DNA of 64,000 nucleotides from Amycolatopsis umgeniensis (GCF_014205155.1 NZ_JACHMX010000001.1:9052001-9116000), one strand, 5' to 3'; counted from the stretch's first letter, positions 1-7,968 are shown. Program-made: numbers and translations. Notes: generated by a model from the sequence alone, not told the origin.

Positions 1-117
1 CGCCGTACCAGGCTCCAGTCCGCCGACCTCACGGACGAGGTAGGGATTCGGCGGACTGCCGGCGCCGTCCCGTCGCCAGTGCTCTTCCCAGTACTCCTTG
101 TCGAACCCGTGCGTCAT
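1..117 (-). CDS. SAM-dependent methyltransferase, N-terminal part (runs off the window)
   Basis: Only the first 39 codons are present. The ATG is the complement of 115-117 and the protein begins MTHGFDKEYWEEHW, followed by a stretch ending NPYLVREVGGLEPGTA. A start of the form FDxxYWExHW with a following NPYL(V/L) segment is characteristic of class I SAM methyltransferases of the tellurite-resistance/ubiquinone type; the glycine-rich SAM loop would lie beyond the window edge. It is transcribed away from the XRE-cupin regulator at 205, with an 87-bp shared promoter region. Substrate unknown. The family call rests on the N-terminal pattern alone. Confidence 0.6.
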   Translation of the reverse strand, partial: MTHGFDKEYWEEHWRRDGAGSPPNPYLVREVGGLEPGTA

Positions 118-160
118 CGGCCGATCCTCTCCGTTCGTCTCCGGCGATCGTGACGATCAC

Positions 161-197
161 CGGGCAAAAGGGCAAAGTTTGTTGCCGAATGGCAAAC
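161..197. promoter_or_regulatory. cluster of GGCAA boxes, probable operator of the XRE-cupin regulator
   Basis: The divergent gap between the methyltransferase (start 117) and the XRE-cupin gene (start 205) holds four copies of GGCAA within 37 bases: GGGCAAAA at 162, GGGCAAAG at 170, the inverted form TTTGTTGCC at 178 and TGGCAAAC at 190. The last two form an imperfect inverted repeat ending just before the ATG. The position suggests an autoregulatory operator (inference). Confidence 0.4.
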
Positions 198-204
198 TGG
201 ACGG

Positions 205-789
205 ATGGGCAGCACACTCGACGCCGTCGGGGCGAGGCTGAAACACCTGCGTCAGCGCCAAGACATCACCTTGTCCGCCCTCGCCGCGGAGACGGGTATC
301 TCGACGAGCACCCTCTCGCGGCTGGAAGCCGGGCTGCGGCGTCCCACCCTGGAGCAGCTCCTGCCGCTGGCCCACGCCTACGGCCTGACACTCGACGAAC
401 TCGTCGACGCCCCACCGACCGGCAACCCCCGGATCACCCTGCGCCCGATCGCCTGCGGTGACGGATCGACCATCCTGCCGCTGACCCGCAGACCGGGCGG
501 TATCCAGGCCTACAAGTTCGTCCTTCCCCGAGGGGACGACGACACCGAGCCGGACTTGCGCACCCACGAGGGATACGACTGGGTCTACGTTCTCAACGGC
601 ACGTTGCGGCTGGTCCTCGGCGAGCACGACCTTCTGCTCGAGCCCGGGGAAGCCGCGGAGTTCGACACCCGCACCCCGCACTGGTTCGGCGCCACCGGCG
701 CCGGTCCCGTCGAGTACCTGAGTCTCATCGGACGGCAAGGTGAGCGCGCGCACCTCCGCGTCGCGCCGAAGTCTTCGCCGTCGGAGTAG
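205..789 (+). CDS. XRE family transcriptional regulator with C-terminal cupin domain
   Basis: 194 residues. Residues ~10-65 form an XRE/Cro helix-turn-helix (LSALAAETGISTSTLSRLEA), and ~85-185 a cupin-2 beta-barrel with HEGYDWVYVLNGTLRL and LEPGEAAEFDTRTPHW, the two usual cupin motifs. Proteins of this build are small-molecule-responsive regulators. The ATG at 205 follows a gap with repeated GGCAA boxes. The alpha/beta hydrolase gene at 740 lies in the same direction with overlapping ends, so the two are probably one operon and the hydrolase a likely regulatory target; this pairing is common in actinomycetes. Ligand unknown. Confidence 0.88.
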   Translation: MGSTLDAVGARLKHLRQRQDITLSALAAETGISTSTLSRLEAGLRRPTLEQLLPLAHAYGLTLDELVDAPPTGNPRITLRPIACGDGSTILPLTRRPGGIQAYKFVLPRGDDDTEPDLRTHEGYDWVYVLNGTLRLVLGEHDLLLEPGEAAEFDTRTPHWFGATGAGPVEYLSLIGRQGERAHLRVAPKSSPSE

Positions 790-1552
790 CAAGAAAGGAA
801 GCATCACCATTCCCGCCATCACACCGCAGATCCCCACCCCGGACGGTCAGGCCGACGCCTTCGCCGTCTACCCCGACAGTGGCGGCCCGCATCCGGCCGT
901 CCTCCTCTACCCGGACGCCTTCGGACCGCGCCCCACCCTCTGGAAGATGGCCCGCGAACTGGCCGAGAACGGCTACTACGTCCTCGTCCCCAACATCTTC
1001 TACCGGCACCGACCGGCACCGGTGTTCGACCTTCCCGAGCACATCACCGCCGAACACCGGCCCACGCTCTTCGGCGAGATCATGCCCCTCGTCGAGGCGC
1101 ACACCGCCGAACGCATCCTGCGTGATGCCGACGCCTTCCTCGGGTTCCTCAGTGACCAGCCCGAGGTCCGCTCCGGACCGATCGCCGCGATCGGCTACTG
1201 CATGGGCGCCGTCCTCGCGATGCGCACCGCGACAGCCCACCCCGGCAAGGTCGCCGCCGTCGCCGGATTCCACCCCGGCGCCCTGGTCACCGACGCGCCC
1301 GACAGCCCGCACCGGCAGATCCCGAGCCTCACCGCCCAAGTCCACCTCGGCCTCGCCGAGAACGACATGACGTCCGAGGCCATCGCCGAGATCAGCAAGG
1401 CGTTCGACGACGCCGGAGTCGGCTACTCCTGCGAGATCTACCCCGGAACCGTCCACGGCTTCACCATGGCCGACACCGAAGCCTTCGACCCCGCCGGATC
1501 ACAGCGTCACTGGGAGCGGCTGCTCGCCCTTCTCGGCAGCACCCTGACCTAG
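740..1552 (+). CDS. dienelactone hydrolase family protein
   Basis: Up to 270 residues from GTG 740. The conserved part (HPAVLLYPDAFG near residue 52, then ELAENGYYVLVPNIFYR) begins around residue 24. The nucleophile elbow is GYCMGA (Cys, as in dienelactone hydrolases), the acid is probably in LGLAENDM and the catalytic His in YPGTVHGF. The family hydrolyses cyclic lactone esters such as dienelactone, in the cytoplasm. The start is doubtful: residues 1-20 are Arg/Ser-rich and overlap the regulator, and AAGGA at 795-799 would suit a non-standard start (ATC 803 or ATT 809). The 50-base overlap or close coupling suggests co-transcription with the XRE-cupin gene. Confidence 0.85.
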   Translation: MSARTSASRRSLRRRSSKKGSITIPAITPQIPTPDGQADAFAVYPDSGGPHPAVLLYPDAFGPRPTLWKMARELAENGYYVLVPNIFYRHRPAPVFDLPEHITAEHRPTLFGEIMPLVEAHTAERILRDADAFLGFLSDQPEVRSGPIAAIGYCMGAVLAMRTATAHPGKVAAVAGFHPGALVTDAPDSPHRQIPSLTAQVHLGLAENDMTSEAIAEISKAFDDAGVGYSCEIYPGTVHGFTMADTEAFDPAGSQRHWERLLALLGSTLT

Positions 1553-1648
1553 CGACGGGTGCTCCACAGTTCCGCCCGCGCAGGGACGAGGGGAGCGCAA
1601 GTACACCACCAGCTTCGCCGGGCAGCCGACGGAGACGCTTCCCGATTA

Positions 1649-1804
1649 ATGCGATTGACGTCCGTCGACGACATTGGCAATGATGACCGCATACCGGAAT
1701 TCAAAGGAGCAGTCATGATGAACGCGCGACAGCAGGGGGCGCCCACTCTCGTGCTTTCGTCGTGCGACCAAGGCCTTCTGGGCTGCTCAGGCTCTCCGCC
1801 GTGA
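1649..1804 (+). CDS. possible small peptide gene (51 aa), unrecognised
   Basis: An ATG-initiated frame of 51 codons, with a second possible start at 1715 preceded by a good Shine-Dalgarno site (AAAGGAG near 1703-1709). The long form has an acidic front (MRLTSVDDIGNDDR) and a tail rich in Ser, Cys and Gly (LVLSSCDQGLLGCSGSPP). The stop is 19 bases before a strong rho-independent terminator, so the frame is probably transcribed. An acidic leader and a Ser/Cys tail could fit a ribosomally made modified peptide precursor, but no maturation enzyme is nearby. It could equally be a leader peptide or chance. Confidence 0.3.
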   Translation: MRLTSVDDIGNDDRIPEFKGAVMMNARQQGAPTLVLSSCDQGLLGCSGSPP

Positions 1805-1822
1805 CCGAAACGTCAGCCAGGG

Positions 1823-1860
1823 AGCCGCCCACCGGGAAACCGATCAGGGCGGCTTTTTCT
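1823..1860 (+). terminator. rho-independent terminator
   Basis: An 8-bp perfect GC-rich stem (AGCCGCCC at 1823-1830 with GGGCGGCT at 1847-1854), a 16-nt loop and a T run at 1854-1858. It ends the hydrolase/small-peptide transcription unit and insulates the tRNA genes that begin at 1891. Confidence 0.8.
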
Positions 1861-1890
1861 ATTCCACTGTTCGTCGATGCAGTTCTTTTC

Positions 1891-1964
1891 GCGGTTCTAG
1901 CCCAATTGGCAGAGGCACCTGGTCGAGGGCCAGGACAGTCGGGGTTCGACTCCCCGGAACCGCA
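1891..1964 (+). tRNA. tRNA-like gene, GAG in the anticodon position (Leu?), class I body
   Basis: A full cloverleaf can be drawn: acceptor stem GCGGTTC (1891-1897) with GAACCGC (1957-1963), a 3-bp D stem (GCC/GGC), anticodon stem CCTGG/CCAGG (1918-1922, 1930-1934), loop TCGAGGG, 5-nt variable region, T arm CGGGG-TTCGACT-CCCCG (1940-1956), discriminator A. The three central loop bases are GAG, which would read leucine CUC/CUU. Two oddities: the base before the anticodon is C instead of the near-universal U33, and the long variable arm of leucine tRNAs is absent. No CCA is encoded. It may be a specialised or defective tRNA. Confidence 0.6.
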
Positions 1965-1972
1965 CTCCCGAC

Positions 1973-2048
1973 GCCCCTGTAGCCCAACGGAAGAGGCAAC
2001 GCGCTCAGAACGCGTCCAGTCCAGGTTCAAATCCTGGTGGGGGCACCA
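1973..2048 (+). tRNA. tRNA with CAG (Leu) anticodon on a short class I body
   Basis: Cloverleaf: acceptor GCCCCTG (1973-1979) with TGGGGGC (2038-2044), anticodon arm ACGCG-CTCAGAA-CGCGT (1999-2015) with U33 present and anticodon CAG, a 5-nt variable region CCAGT, T arm CCAGG-TTCAAAT-CCTGG (2021-2037), discriminator A and an encoded CCA (2046-2048). CAG reads the leucine codon CUG, but bacterial tRNA-Leu is class II with a long variable arm, which this lacks. Only 8 bases separate it from the preceding tRNA-like gene, so they are probably one transcript. Charging identity is uncertain. Confidence 0.8.
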
Positions 2049-2055
2049 CACCCGA

Positions 2056-2126
2056 TCCCGGTTGGTGTAGCGGCAGCACGACGGACTTTGACTCCGTCAG
2101 GCCAGGTTCGAACCCTGGACCGGGAG
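2056..2126 (+). tRNA. tRNA-Gln (anticodon TTG)
   Basis: Acceptor TCCCGGT (2056-2062) with ACCGGGA (2119-2125), D arm in the GTGTAGCGGCAGCAC segment, anticodon arm ACGGA-CTTTGAC-TCCGT (2081-2097) giving anticodon TTG (codon CAA), T arm CCAGG-TTCGAAC-CCTGG (2102-2118), discriminator G. CCA is not encoded. It is third in the tRNA row, 28 bases before the ATG of a methyltransferase gene. Confidence 0.88.
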
Positions 2127-2153
2127 CAAGCCCGTTGTGCCATATTGGGCCAT

Positions 2154-2870
2154 ATGTCTGTCACTTCCAGGAGTCATGCGGAGAACGACTACGACGCCTT
2201 CGCCGAGGCGTACGCGGCCGAGAACGAGACCAGCCTCATCAACGCCTACTACACACGACCCGCGATCTTGGATCTCGCCGGGGACGTGTCCGGCCGCCGG
2301 ATCCTCGACGCGGGCTGCGGGGCGGGCCCACTGTTCCAAGCTCTGCGTGATCGGGGCGCAGACATGACCGGCTTCGACCTCAGCGCCAAGATGGTGGAAC
2401 TGGCCAGGAAGCGGCTCGGCGACGACGCGGCCTTGCGCGTCGCCGACATCGGCAAGCCACTGCCGTTTCCTGACGACGAGTTCGATGATGTTGTCGCGGC
2501 ACTCGTCCTGCATTACCTGGAGGACTGGGCCGCACCGCTGGCAGAGCTCCGCCGCGTGCTGAAGCCCGGCGGCAGGCTGATCCTGGCCGTCAACCACCCC
2601 ATCATCTTCAAGCTGGTCCACCCCGAGGCCGACTACTTCGCGACCGTCAAGTGGTCCGACGAGTACAGCTTCAACGGCCAGACAACCGAGCTGACCTACT
2701 GGCACCGGCCCCTGCACGCGATGACCGACGCCTTCACCGCGGCCGGTTTCCGAACTTCAGTCGTCAGCGAGCCCCATCCCGCGCCGGGTGCCCGCGAGCG
2801 GTTCCCGGAGGAGCTTGCGGGCAAGACGGCCTTCCTGTGCTTCTTGTTCTTCGTCCTCGAGGCCGCCTAG
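2154..2870 (+). CDS. class I SAM-dependent methyltransferase
   Basis: 238 residues from the ATG at 2154. Methyltransferase-11 pattern: SAM loop ILDAGCGAGPL, acidic strand-2 end MTGFDLSAKM, motif III region VADIGKPLPFPDDEFDDVV and VLKPGGRLILAVNHP. The C-terminal half (EYSFNGQTTELTYWHRPLH) is the usual substrate-binding region of small-molecule methyltransferases. The start follows the tRNA-Gln gene closely and an upstream extension of the frame runs through the tRNA, so 2154 is preferred. Substrate unknown; no pathway genes adjoin it. Confidence 0.88.
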   Translation: MSVTSRSHAENDYDAFAEAYAAENETSLINAYYTRPAILDLAGDVSGRRILDAGCGAGPLFQALRDRGADMTGFDLSAKMVELARKRLGDDAALRVADIGKPLPFPDDEFDDVVAALVLHYLEDWAAPLAELRRVLKPGGRLILAVNHPIIFKLVHPEADYFATVKWSDEYSFNGQTTELTYWHRPLHAMTDAFTAAGFRTSVVSEPHPAPGARERFPEELAGKTAFLCFLFFVLEAA

Positions 2871-2909
2871 CTCCGAGGTGATGAGCTGGGAGCCAGGCGG
2901 CCGGTTCGG

Positions 2910-3275
2910 TCAGTCAGCGGGACACGGCGTGGCGCGGCTCGAGTTCGAGAACGACCGTCCCGTGCTCGGTCGCCCGCACGTCGGCATGAGATACAGGGTC
3001 CCCGTAGCGCAGCCACCAACCATCCGGCGGCCGGCGTCCGGTTGGAAAGCCGTCAGGCCAGGATAGGGCGGTTCTCCCTCGAGGTTTTCTGACGCAACGA
3101 CCTCTGCTGACCGCAATTCGGCTGCGACGGCACGCCAGCGAGTCTCCCAACCTAACGAAGGCAGACGCTCGCCTTTGGCCGCGTCCGACAATGTGGTCAC
3201 CGAGTAGTGCGCCACGTGAGCCAGTCGTCGGTAGGTAGGTCGCGCTGCCTTCTGCCGCAGCTGCGTAGCTCCCAA
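2910..3275 (-). pseudogene. remnant of an HTH/nSTAND (WD40-type) regulatory protein
   Basis: The minus-strand frame reads PTYRRLAHVAHYSVTTLSDA then KGERLPSL, a typical XRE helix-turn-helix of actinobacterial nSTAND proteins, jumps directly to WETRWRAVAAEL and then to PPYPGLTAFQPDAGRRMVGG, which matches the segment that precedes the Walker A loop in such proteins (normally PYxGLxAFxxxDAxxFFGR). Family members are ~1200 residues with a NACHT-like ATPase and WD40 repeats. Here the linker between HTH and ATPase is shortened and everything after the first ATPase strand is gone, so this is a fragment. The upstream start of the HTH also appears frameshifted (3275-3396). Confidence 0.65.
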
Positions 3276-3555
3276 GCGAACCGTTCCACCGGACCGGCCT
3301 CGGGATCCAGCGGATGTTCTGGCCGACCTGCACCCATCTCGCGTCCCTCCCCATTGGCCGAAATCGTTGTCCGACGCTCAGCTCCGAACCGGACAAACGA
3401 AAACAGGCTAAAACTAGCCGAAAAATCTACGTCTTGTGCATCACCGTGAGCCGGAATCGGCAGTCCGATATTCCGCGGTCACCGGGCCGGGAAGCGGTGG
3501 GCTCGGGGAGTAATGGGTTGGCGTCGGTGGGGCTTGAGCGGTCATCGTTGAGCGC

Positions 3556-4305
3556 ATGCGCGAGTCGGTTCCGGGACCAGCAGTGGGTGATGCGTTCGGT
3601 GGGGTGTTGCGTGCCTGCCACGAGGCGGGCGCGCGAACGGGTGCGGTGTTCCAGATCGTCGAGCGGGACGATGGTCATATCGCAGCGTCCGACGCCGCGG
3701 TGTATTTCGCGCCGGTCGAGGACTGGCCGGAGTTGGAACGTAAAGCCTGTGAGGAGATCACTGGGCGGGCGCTGGACGTCGGCTGCGGCGCCGGACGGCA
3801 CGCGAGCGTGTTGATCGCCGCGGGCGTCGAGGTGATCGGTCTCGATTCCTCGCCGGGTGCGGTCGCGGTGGCGCGAGCACGGGGGGTGGACGCTCGGTTG
3901 GGTTCAGCGAGCGTAGTCCCGGCCGGGATCAGCGCGATGGACACGGTCGTGTTGTTCGGCAATGGCATTGGCCTTCTGGGCTGCCCCCGACAGGCGCCCG
4001 TGGTGCTGGCCGAGCTGGCTCGGGTGGCCGCGCCAGGGGCGCGGCTTCTCGGTTCCGGGCACGACCCCTGCGTGACCACGGACCCGATCCACCTTGCTTA
4101 CCACGACCACAACCGCCGTCGGGGCCGAATGCCCGGCCATCTGCGCCTGCGGGTACGGCACGAACACCTGGCCTCGGAATGGTTCGACTACTTACTGCCC
4201 TCCGAGACGGAGTTGGCGGAGTTGGTGCGGGGGAGTCCGTGGCGGCTGGTCGAGATTCGGCAGGACGGCCGCGGCGGATACCTGGCGGTGATGCAGCTGC
4301 GATGA
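3556..4305 (+). CDS. class I SAM-dependent methyltransferase
   Basis: 249 residues. SAM loop ALDVGCGAGRH (~75-85), VIGLDSSPGAVAVAR (post-II acidic residue) and TVVLFGNGIGLLG (motif IV region). The first ~60 residues (VFQIVERDDGHI...AVYFAPVEDWPE) resemble small methyltransferases in which the substrate domain precedes the Rossmann fold. ATG 3556 is the first plausible start. It stands alone in a region without clear partners; 76 bases separate it from the convergent decarboxylase gene. Substrate unknown. Confidence 0.85.
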   Translation: MRESVPGPAVGDAFGGVLRACHEAGARTGAVFQIVERDDGHIAASDAAVYFAPVEDWPELERKACEEITGRALDVGCGAGRHASVLIAAGVEVIGLDSSPGAVAVARARGVDARLGSASVVPAGISAMDTVVLFGNGIGLLGCPRQAPVVLAELARVAAPGARLLGSGHDPCVTTDPIHLAYHDHNRRRGRMPGHLRLRVRHEHLASEWFDYLLPSETELAELVRGSPWRLVEIRQDGRGGYLAVMQLR

Positions 4306-4382
4306 CAAGGGAGCACCTCAGGTCCCGCGTGTCGATGCCTGCAATGAGTACCGCCGGGCGAACGCGTCGATGACCTCAGGAC

Positions 4383-6665
4383 TCACGTTTTGAGGCAGGT
4401 TATCCAGTACTCGCCGTTGCCGTCTGTGGTGACTCCGTGCGTCTCACTGGGAAATCCGGGGAATTCCCGGTCGAACGCTTCCAGCGCCCCCAGGTATCGG
4501 AGCGTCGGGTCTCCGGGCTCGCCCGTGTCCTCTCCCGGCATCAGTACCGGGATTCCCGGCGGGGTGGTGACCACCATCGTCGCGACGGTCCGGTTGGCCA
4601 GATCCGCCAGCCGCACGGGTTCGGTACCGCCGCGCAACAGTCTTTGATACGTCTGCGCCGGGGTGAGTACCGGCCGTGGTGGATGGGTGAAGGCGTGGTC
4701 GAGCAACGGGATTAGGTCGCTGGACCGTAGCTGGGCGTGCATCTGATCGCACAGCTCGCGTACGGTCAGGTCGCCGTACCGGCCGGGGTGGCGCTTGGCC
4801 AGGTCGGGGAACACCGCTGGGACGGTGGCTTCCGAATCGTAGAAAGCCTTGAAATCCAGGAGGGCGTCGATCAACGTGCCCCATTTGCCCTTGGTGATGC
4901 CCATCGAGAACAGGATCAGGCAGGTGTAGGCGTCGGTCTTCTCCACCACGATCCGCCGTGTTTCCAGGTATGCCGTCAGGATTCGGGCCGGGATTCCTTG
5001 GTCCGCGATCGTTCCCCGTGCGTCCGTGCCGGGGCAGGTGAGGGTCACCTTGATCGGATCGAGGAGGCAGTAGCCGTCCTGCAGGTCCGGGAAGCCGTGC
5101 CAGTCGGCTCCGGGTGCCAGTGTCCAGAAGCGCGGTTCGGTGCGCAGCAGGTTCAGTGGTGCTTCGGCGAAGGGATACCGGTCGCCGGTCGCCGGATCGA
5201 CGACCTCGTCGGGCTGCCAGGTGCCGAAGAACCAGGCAGGCCGGTCCCTGGCCTCCGCGATGCGGGCGCCGATCTTGGCGACGGCCTGGCGGAACCGGAT
5301 GGCCTCGGTGATCGCCTCGTCGGTGAGCCAGCGTCCGCCGGGGCCGTCCATCATGCCGGCGGCCACGTCCAGGCTGGCGATCATCGGGTACATCGGGGAG
5401 GTGGTGGCGTGCATCATGAACGTCTCGTTGAACTGGCGATGGTCCACTGGCGAACGCGGCGAGTTCTTCACGTGCACCATCGAGGACTGGGACAGGGCGG
5501 CGAGCAGCTTGTGGGTGGACTGCGTGCTGAGCATCGTGGGCCGCGACGGCCCCGGCAGCGACCCGGCGTTCACCGACATGCCGTACCTGCGGTCGTAGAG
5601 CGGGTTGAACCGGGCATAGGCGAACCACGCTTCGTCCAGGTGCAGCCGTGGCACGCTGGGGCCGAGTAGTTCGGCCACGCGGACGGCGTCATAGCACAGG
5701 CCGTCGTAGGTGGAGTTGGTGATCACCGCGTACACCGGGTCCGGGGCGGCGGCGTGTTCGGCCAGCGGGCTGCGGGTCACCTTCTCCGACACCGCCTCCC
5801 TGGTCATCTCCGAGGGCGGGATCGGCCCCATCAGGCCATAGCCGTTTCGGGTGGGTACCAGGTAGACCGGACGGCCGCCGGTGAGGGTCAGCCCGTGGTA
5901 GATCGCTTTGTGGCAGTTGCGGTCCACCAATACCACTTCGTCGGTGGCGATGCTGGCGTGACAGACCATCCGGTCAGCGGTGGAGTCGCCGTGCAGCACG
6001 AAATAGGTCATGTCCGCACCGAATATCCGGGCGGCGTTGCGCTCGGCGTCCCCGATCGGGCCGGTGTGCTCGAACAGCGAGCCCAGTTCGGCCACCGAGA
6101 TGGACAGATCGGTGCGGAACAACCGTTCTCCGTAATAGTCGAAGAACGCCCGGCCGATCGGGGACTTCAGGAACGCCACCCCGCCGGCGTGCGCCGGTGT
6201 GTGCCACGAGTACTCGTGGGTGTCGTCGAACCGGCGCAACTCCCGGAAGAACGGCGGCAGCAACTCGTCCTGATACCGCCGGGCGGCCACATCGATCCGG
6301 CCTGCGATGAAATCCGGGGTGTCCTCCAGTAGCCAGATGTAGCCGCACACCACCTCCGATACCCACAGCGGCAGGTCGTCGACGCCCGCCGCGGTGGTCA
6401 CCAGGAACACCGGAAGCTTGCTGAACCTGTCCATCAAGGCCCTGAGCACGGTCTCCGCGGCGCCTCCCGCCAGGTCCCAGCTCACCACCGCGACCGACAG
6501 ATCCGCCCGGCTCTGCACCATGGCCAGCGCATCCCGCTCGGTTTCGACACGGATGACCTGGTGCGCGTCCTTGGCCAGCCGCTCACAGATGCCACCCAGC
6601 TGGGAAGCCAGTACCGAACTGTCGTCCAGACTCCCGAGCGCGAGCAGAATCGTCGAACCCGACAC
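4383..6665 (-). CDS. Orn/Lys/Arg decarboxylase family protein (PLP, with N-terminal wing domain)
   Basis: 760 residues from GTG 6665, preceded by AAGGGAG. Residues ~1-130 form the receiver-like wing domain of large bacterial decarboxylases (STILLALGSLDDSSVLASQ...). The PLP domain follows, with SWHTPAHAGG, HLDEAWFA (PLP-contacting Asp ~344) and STQSTHKLLAALSQ (Schiff-base Lys ~386); the C-terminal domain completes the usual 710-760 residue length. The family removes CO2 from ornithine, lysine or arginine to give putrescine, cadaverine or agmatine in the cytoplasm. The exact substrate cannot be read from sequence. It is the last gene of the operon containing the MpaB-like oxygenase and polyprenyl synthase (125-bp gap), suggesting a polyamine building block or an acid/redox role. 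Confidence 0.9.
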   Translation of the reverse strand: MSGSTILLALGSLDDSSVLASQLGGICERLAKDAHQVIRVETERDALAMVQSRADLSVAVVSWDLAGGAAETVLRALMDRFSKLPVFLVTTAAGVDDLPLWVSEVVCGYIWLLEDTPDFIAGRIDVAARRYQDELLPPFFRELRRFDDTHEYSWHTPAHAGGVAFLKSPIGRAFFDYYGERLFRTDLSISVAELGSLFEHTGPIGDAERNAARIFGADMTYFVLHGDSTADRMVCHASIATDEVVLVDRNCHKAIYHGLTLTGGRPVYLVPTRNGYGLMGPIPPSEMTREAVSEKVTRSPLAEHAAAPDPVYAVITNSTYDGLCYDAVRVAELLGPSVPRLHLDEAWFAYARFNPLYDRRYGMSVNAGSLPGPSRPTMLSTQSTHKLLAALSQSSMVHVKNSPRSPVDHRQFNETFMMHATTSPMYPMIASLDVAAGMMDGPGGRWLTDEAITEAIRFRQAVAKIGARIAEARDRPAWFFGTWQPDEVVDPATGDRYPFAEAPLNLLRTEPRFWTLAPGADWHGFPDLQDGYCLLDPIKVTLTCPGTDARGTIADQGIPARILTAYLETRRIVVEKTDAYTCLILFSMGITKGKWGTLIDALLDFKAFYDSEATVPAVFPDLAKRHPGRYGDLTVRELCDQMHAQLRSSDLIPLLDHAFTHPPRPVLTPAQTYQRLLRGGTEPVRLADLANRTVATMVVTTPPGIPVLMPGEDTGEPGDPTLRYLGALEAFDREFPGFPSETHGVTTDGNGEYWITCLKT

Positions 6666-6790
6666 GATGCTCTCCCTTGTTCGACCTTCTTCAGGCCTAC
6701 GGCCAAACGGCCCGTAGACCAACGGAATGAAACCGGTTCGCGAAATGCCGAGCCCGCAGTCTGGCTGCCGGCAAGGGTGATGCCACATCC

Positions 6791-7951
6791 TTATGGCAGC
6801 GACCCTGTCATCGGTGGCGGGCTCCAGCGTGCGGCCCGAGAGGGGGAGACGTCGTACTGCTTCTTGAGATGTTCAGGAATCGCGTATTGCATGACCCGGC
6901 CACGAGTCAGGGAACTGAGTTCGAATCGGGTGGTCAGGCCACCGAGTCGATCCAAAGCCCAGGCGCCCAGGGGTGAGCTGTCCTCGAGCGTGTCCAGCAG
7001 CCCCAAGACCGCGGGAGCGACTTTGACCGCCGAGTCCCACGCGGTGCGGGGTACCTGCAGCCAGTCCGCGCAGGTATCCCCGATGAGGTATCGGACCAAA
7101 GCCGCCACCAGCGGGTCCAACAGTGTTCCAGGGACCACCTCTTCGTAGAGTTCGATGAGCTGAGCGGTCAAGCTCGCGCCCTCCGGGGAAGGGCCCATGT
7201 GCCGGGTCATGTACAGATCGGAGAATTCCCGAGCACTGTCGAGGTCAACGGGTGCGTGGTCGATGCTGACACCCAGCATCGCGGCCACCACACGCCAGGC
7301 GTAGTAGTAGGCTTCCGCGCCGTCGGTCGACATGTGAATGCCAAGCCGGTGCAGGGCGTCGAGGACCTGGATCGAGAACATCATCTGCCCCCCGATCATG
7401 TCCTCCTGACAGATGGGGACGCCCAGTTCCGCCACATTCCACCGATCTCCTTGGCGGAGATGGTGTCGGATGGAAGCGTGCAGCAACCGTACTTTCTGCG
7501 CCGCGGGAATGAACCGGCTCCCCGCCTCGAACGCATCGGGCTGCATCAGAAATACGGTGAACTGCCCCGTCTCGGCCATACGCCGCGACGGATAGTCCAA
7601 GGAATGGGTGGCACTGAGCAACTTGGCCACGTGCGGGATTGCGTAGCAGGCAGGCATGGACGCGAACGACAACGCGGTGGAGACGTGCACGTTGTTGTCG
7701 ATGAAGAACAATCGCGCTTTCTCCATCTCGCCCCAGTCGACCCAGTCGGGTGGCGTGCTGGTGGCGTGCAGGTACTCCCGCGCCACCTCGGGCAGGCCCT
7801 CGGGCATGTCCTGCCCGACTACGGACACCTGCCGCATGAGGGTGTTGAACTTGCCGATTTCCCCATTCTCGAACATGGCTTTCACAGTCGCGTCGGCCAG
7901 CTCGTCGCCGACCAGTCTCAGTGCGTCCATGGAGTTTTCCGTGTAGGTCAC
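6791..7951 (-). CDS. MpaB/latex-clearing-protein-like heme oxygenase (DUF2236)
   Basis: 386 residues from GTG 7951 with GAGAGGA seven bases upstream. The core FIPAAQKVRLLHASIRHHL followed by GVPICQEDMIGGQMMFSIQ is the hallmark region of the DUF2236 family, which includes Lcp rubber oxygenases and the fungal MpaB oxygenase. Known members bind heme b and cleave C=C bonds of isoprenoid chains (polyisoprene for Lcp, a farnesyl side chain for MpaB) giving aldehyde and ketone ends. No export signal is visible, unlike secreted Lcp, so the substrate is probably intracellular. The polyprenyl synthase gene ends 17 bases upstream; making and cutting an isoprenoid chain in one operon is the obvious reading (inference). 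Confidence 0.85.
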   Translation of the reverse strand: MTYTENSMDALRLVGDELADATVKAMFENGEIGKFNTLMRQVSVVGQDMPEGLPEVAREYLHATSTPPDWVDWGEMEKARLFFIDNNVHVSTALSFASMPACYAIPHVAKLLSATHSLDYPSRRMAETGQFTVFLMQPDAFEAGSRFIPAAQKVRLLHASIRHHLRQGDRWNVAELGVPICQEDMIGGQMMFSIQVLDALHRLGIHMSTDGAEAYYYAWRVVAAMLGVSIDHAPVDLDSAREFSDLYMTRHMGPSPEGASLTAQLIELYEEVVPGTLLDPLVAALVRYLIGDTCADWLQVPRTAWDSAVKVAPAVLGLLDTLEDSSPLGAWALDRLGGLTTRFELSSLTRGRVMQYAIPEHLKKQYDVSPSRAARWSPPPMTGSLP

Positions 7952-7968
7952 GAGGTCCTCTCAGCTGG

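Noticed and set aside
157..837. Long minus-strand frame opposite the XRE-cupin gene
   Set aside because: It is the antisense shadow of a clear HTH/cupin gene and its product has no domain features.
1891..2126. tRNA row as an integration site of a mobile element
   Set aside because: No integrase gene and no repeated tRNA 3' end could be seen within the window.
1767..3985. 15-base exact repeat GGCCTTCTGGGCTGC at ~1769 and ~3969
   Set aside because: Matches of this length are expected by chance in GC-rich coding sequence, and the two contexts are unrelated.
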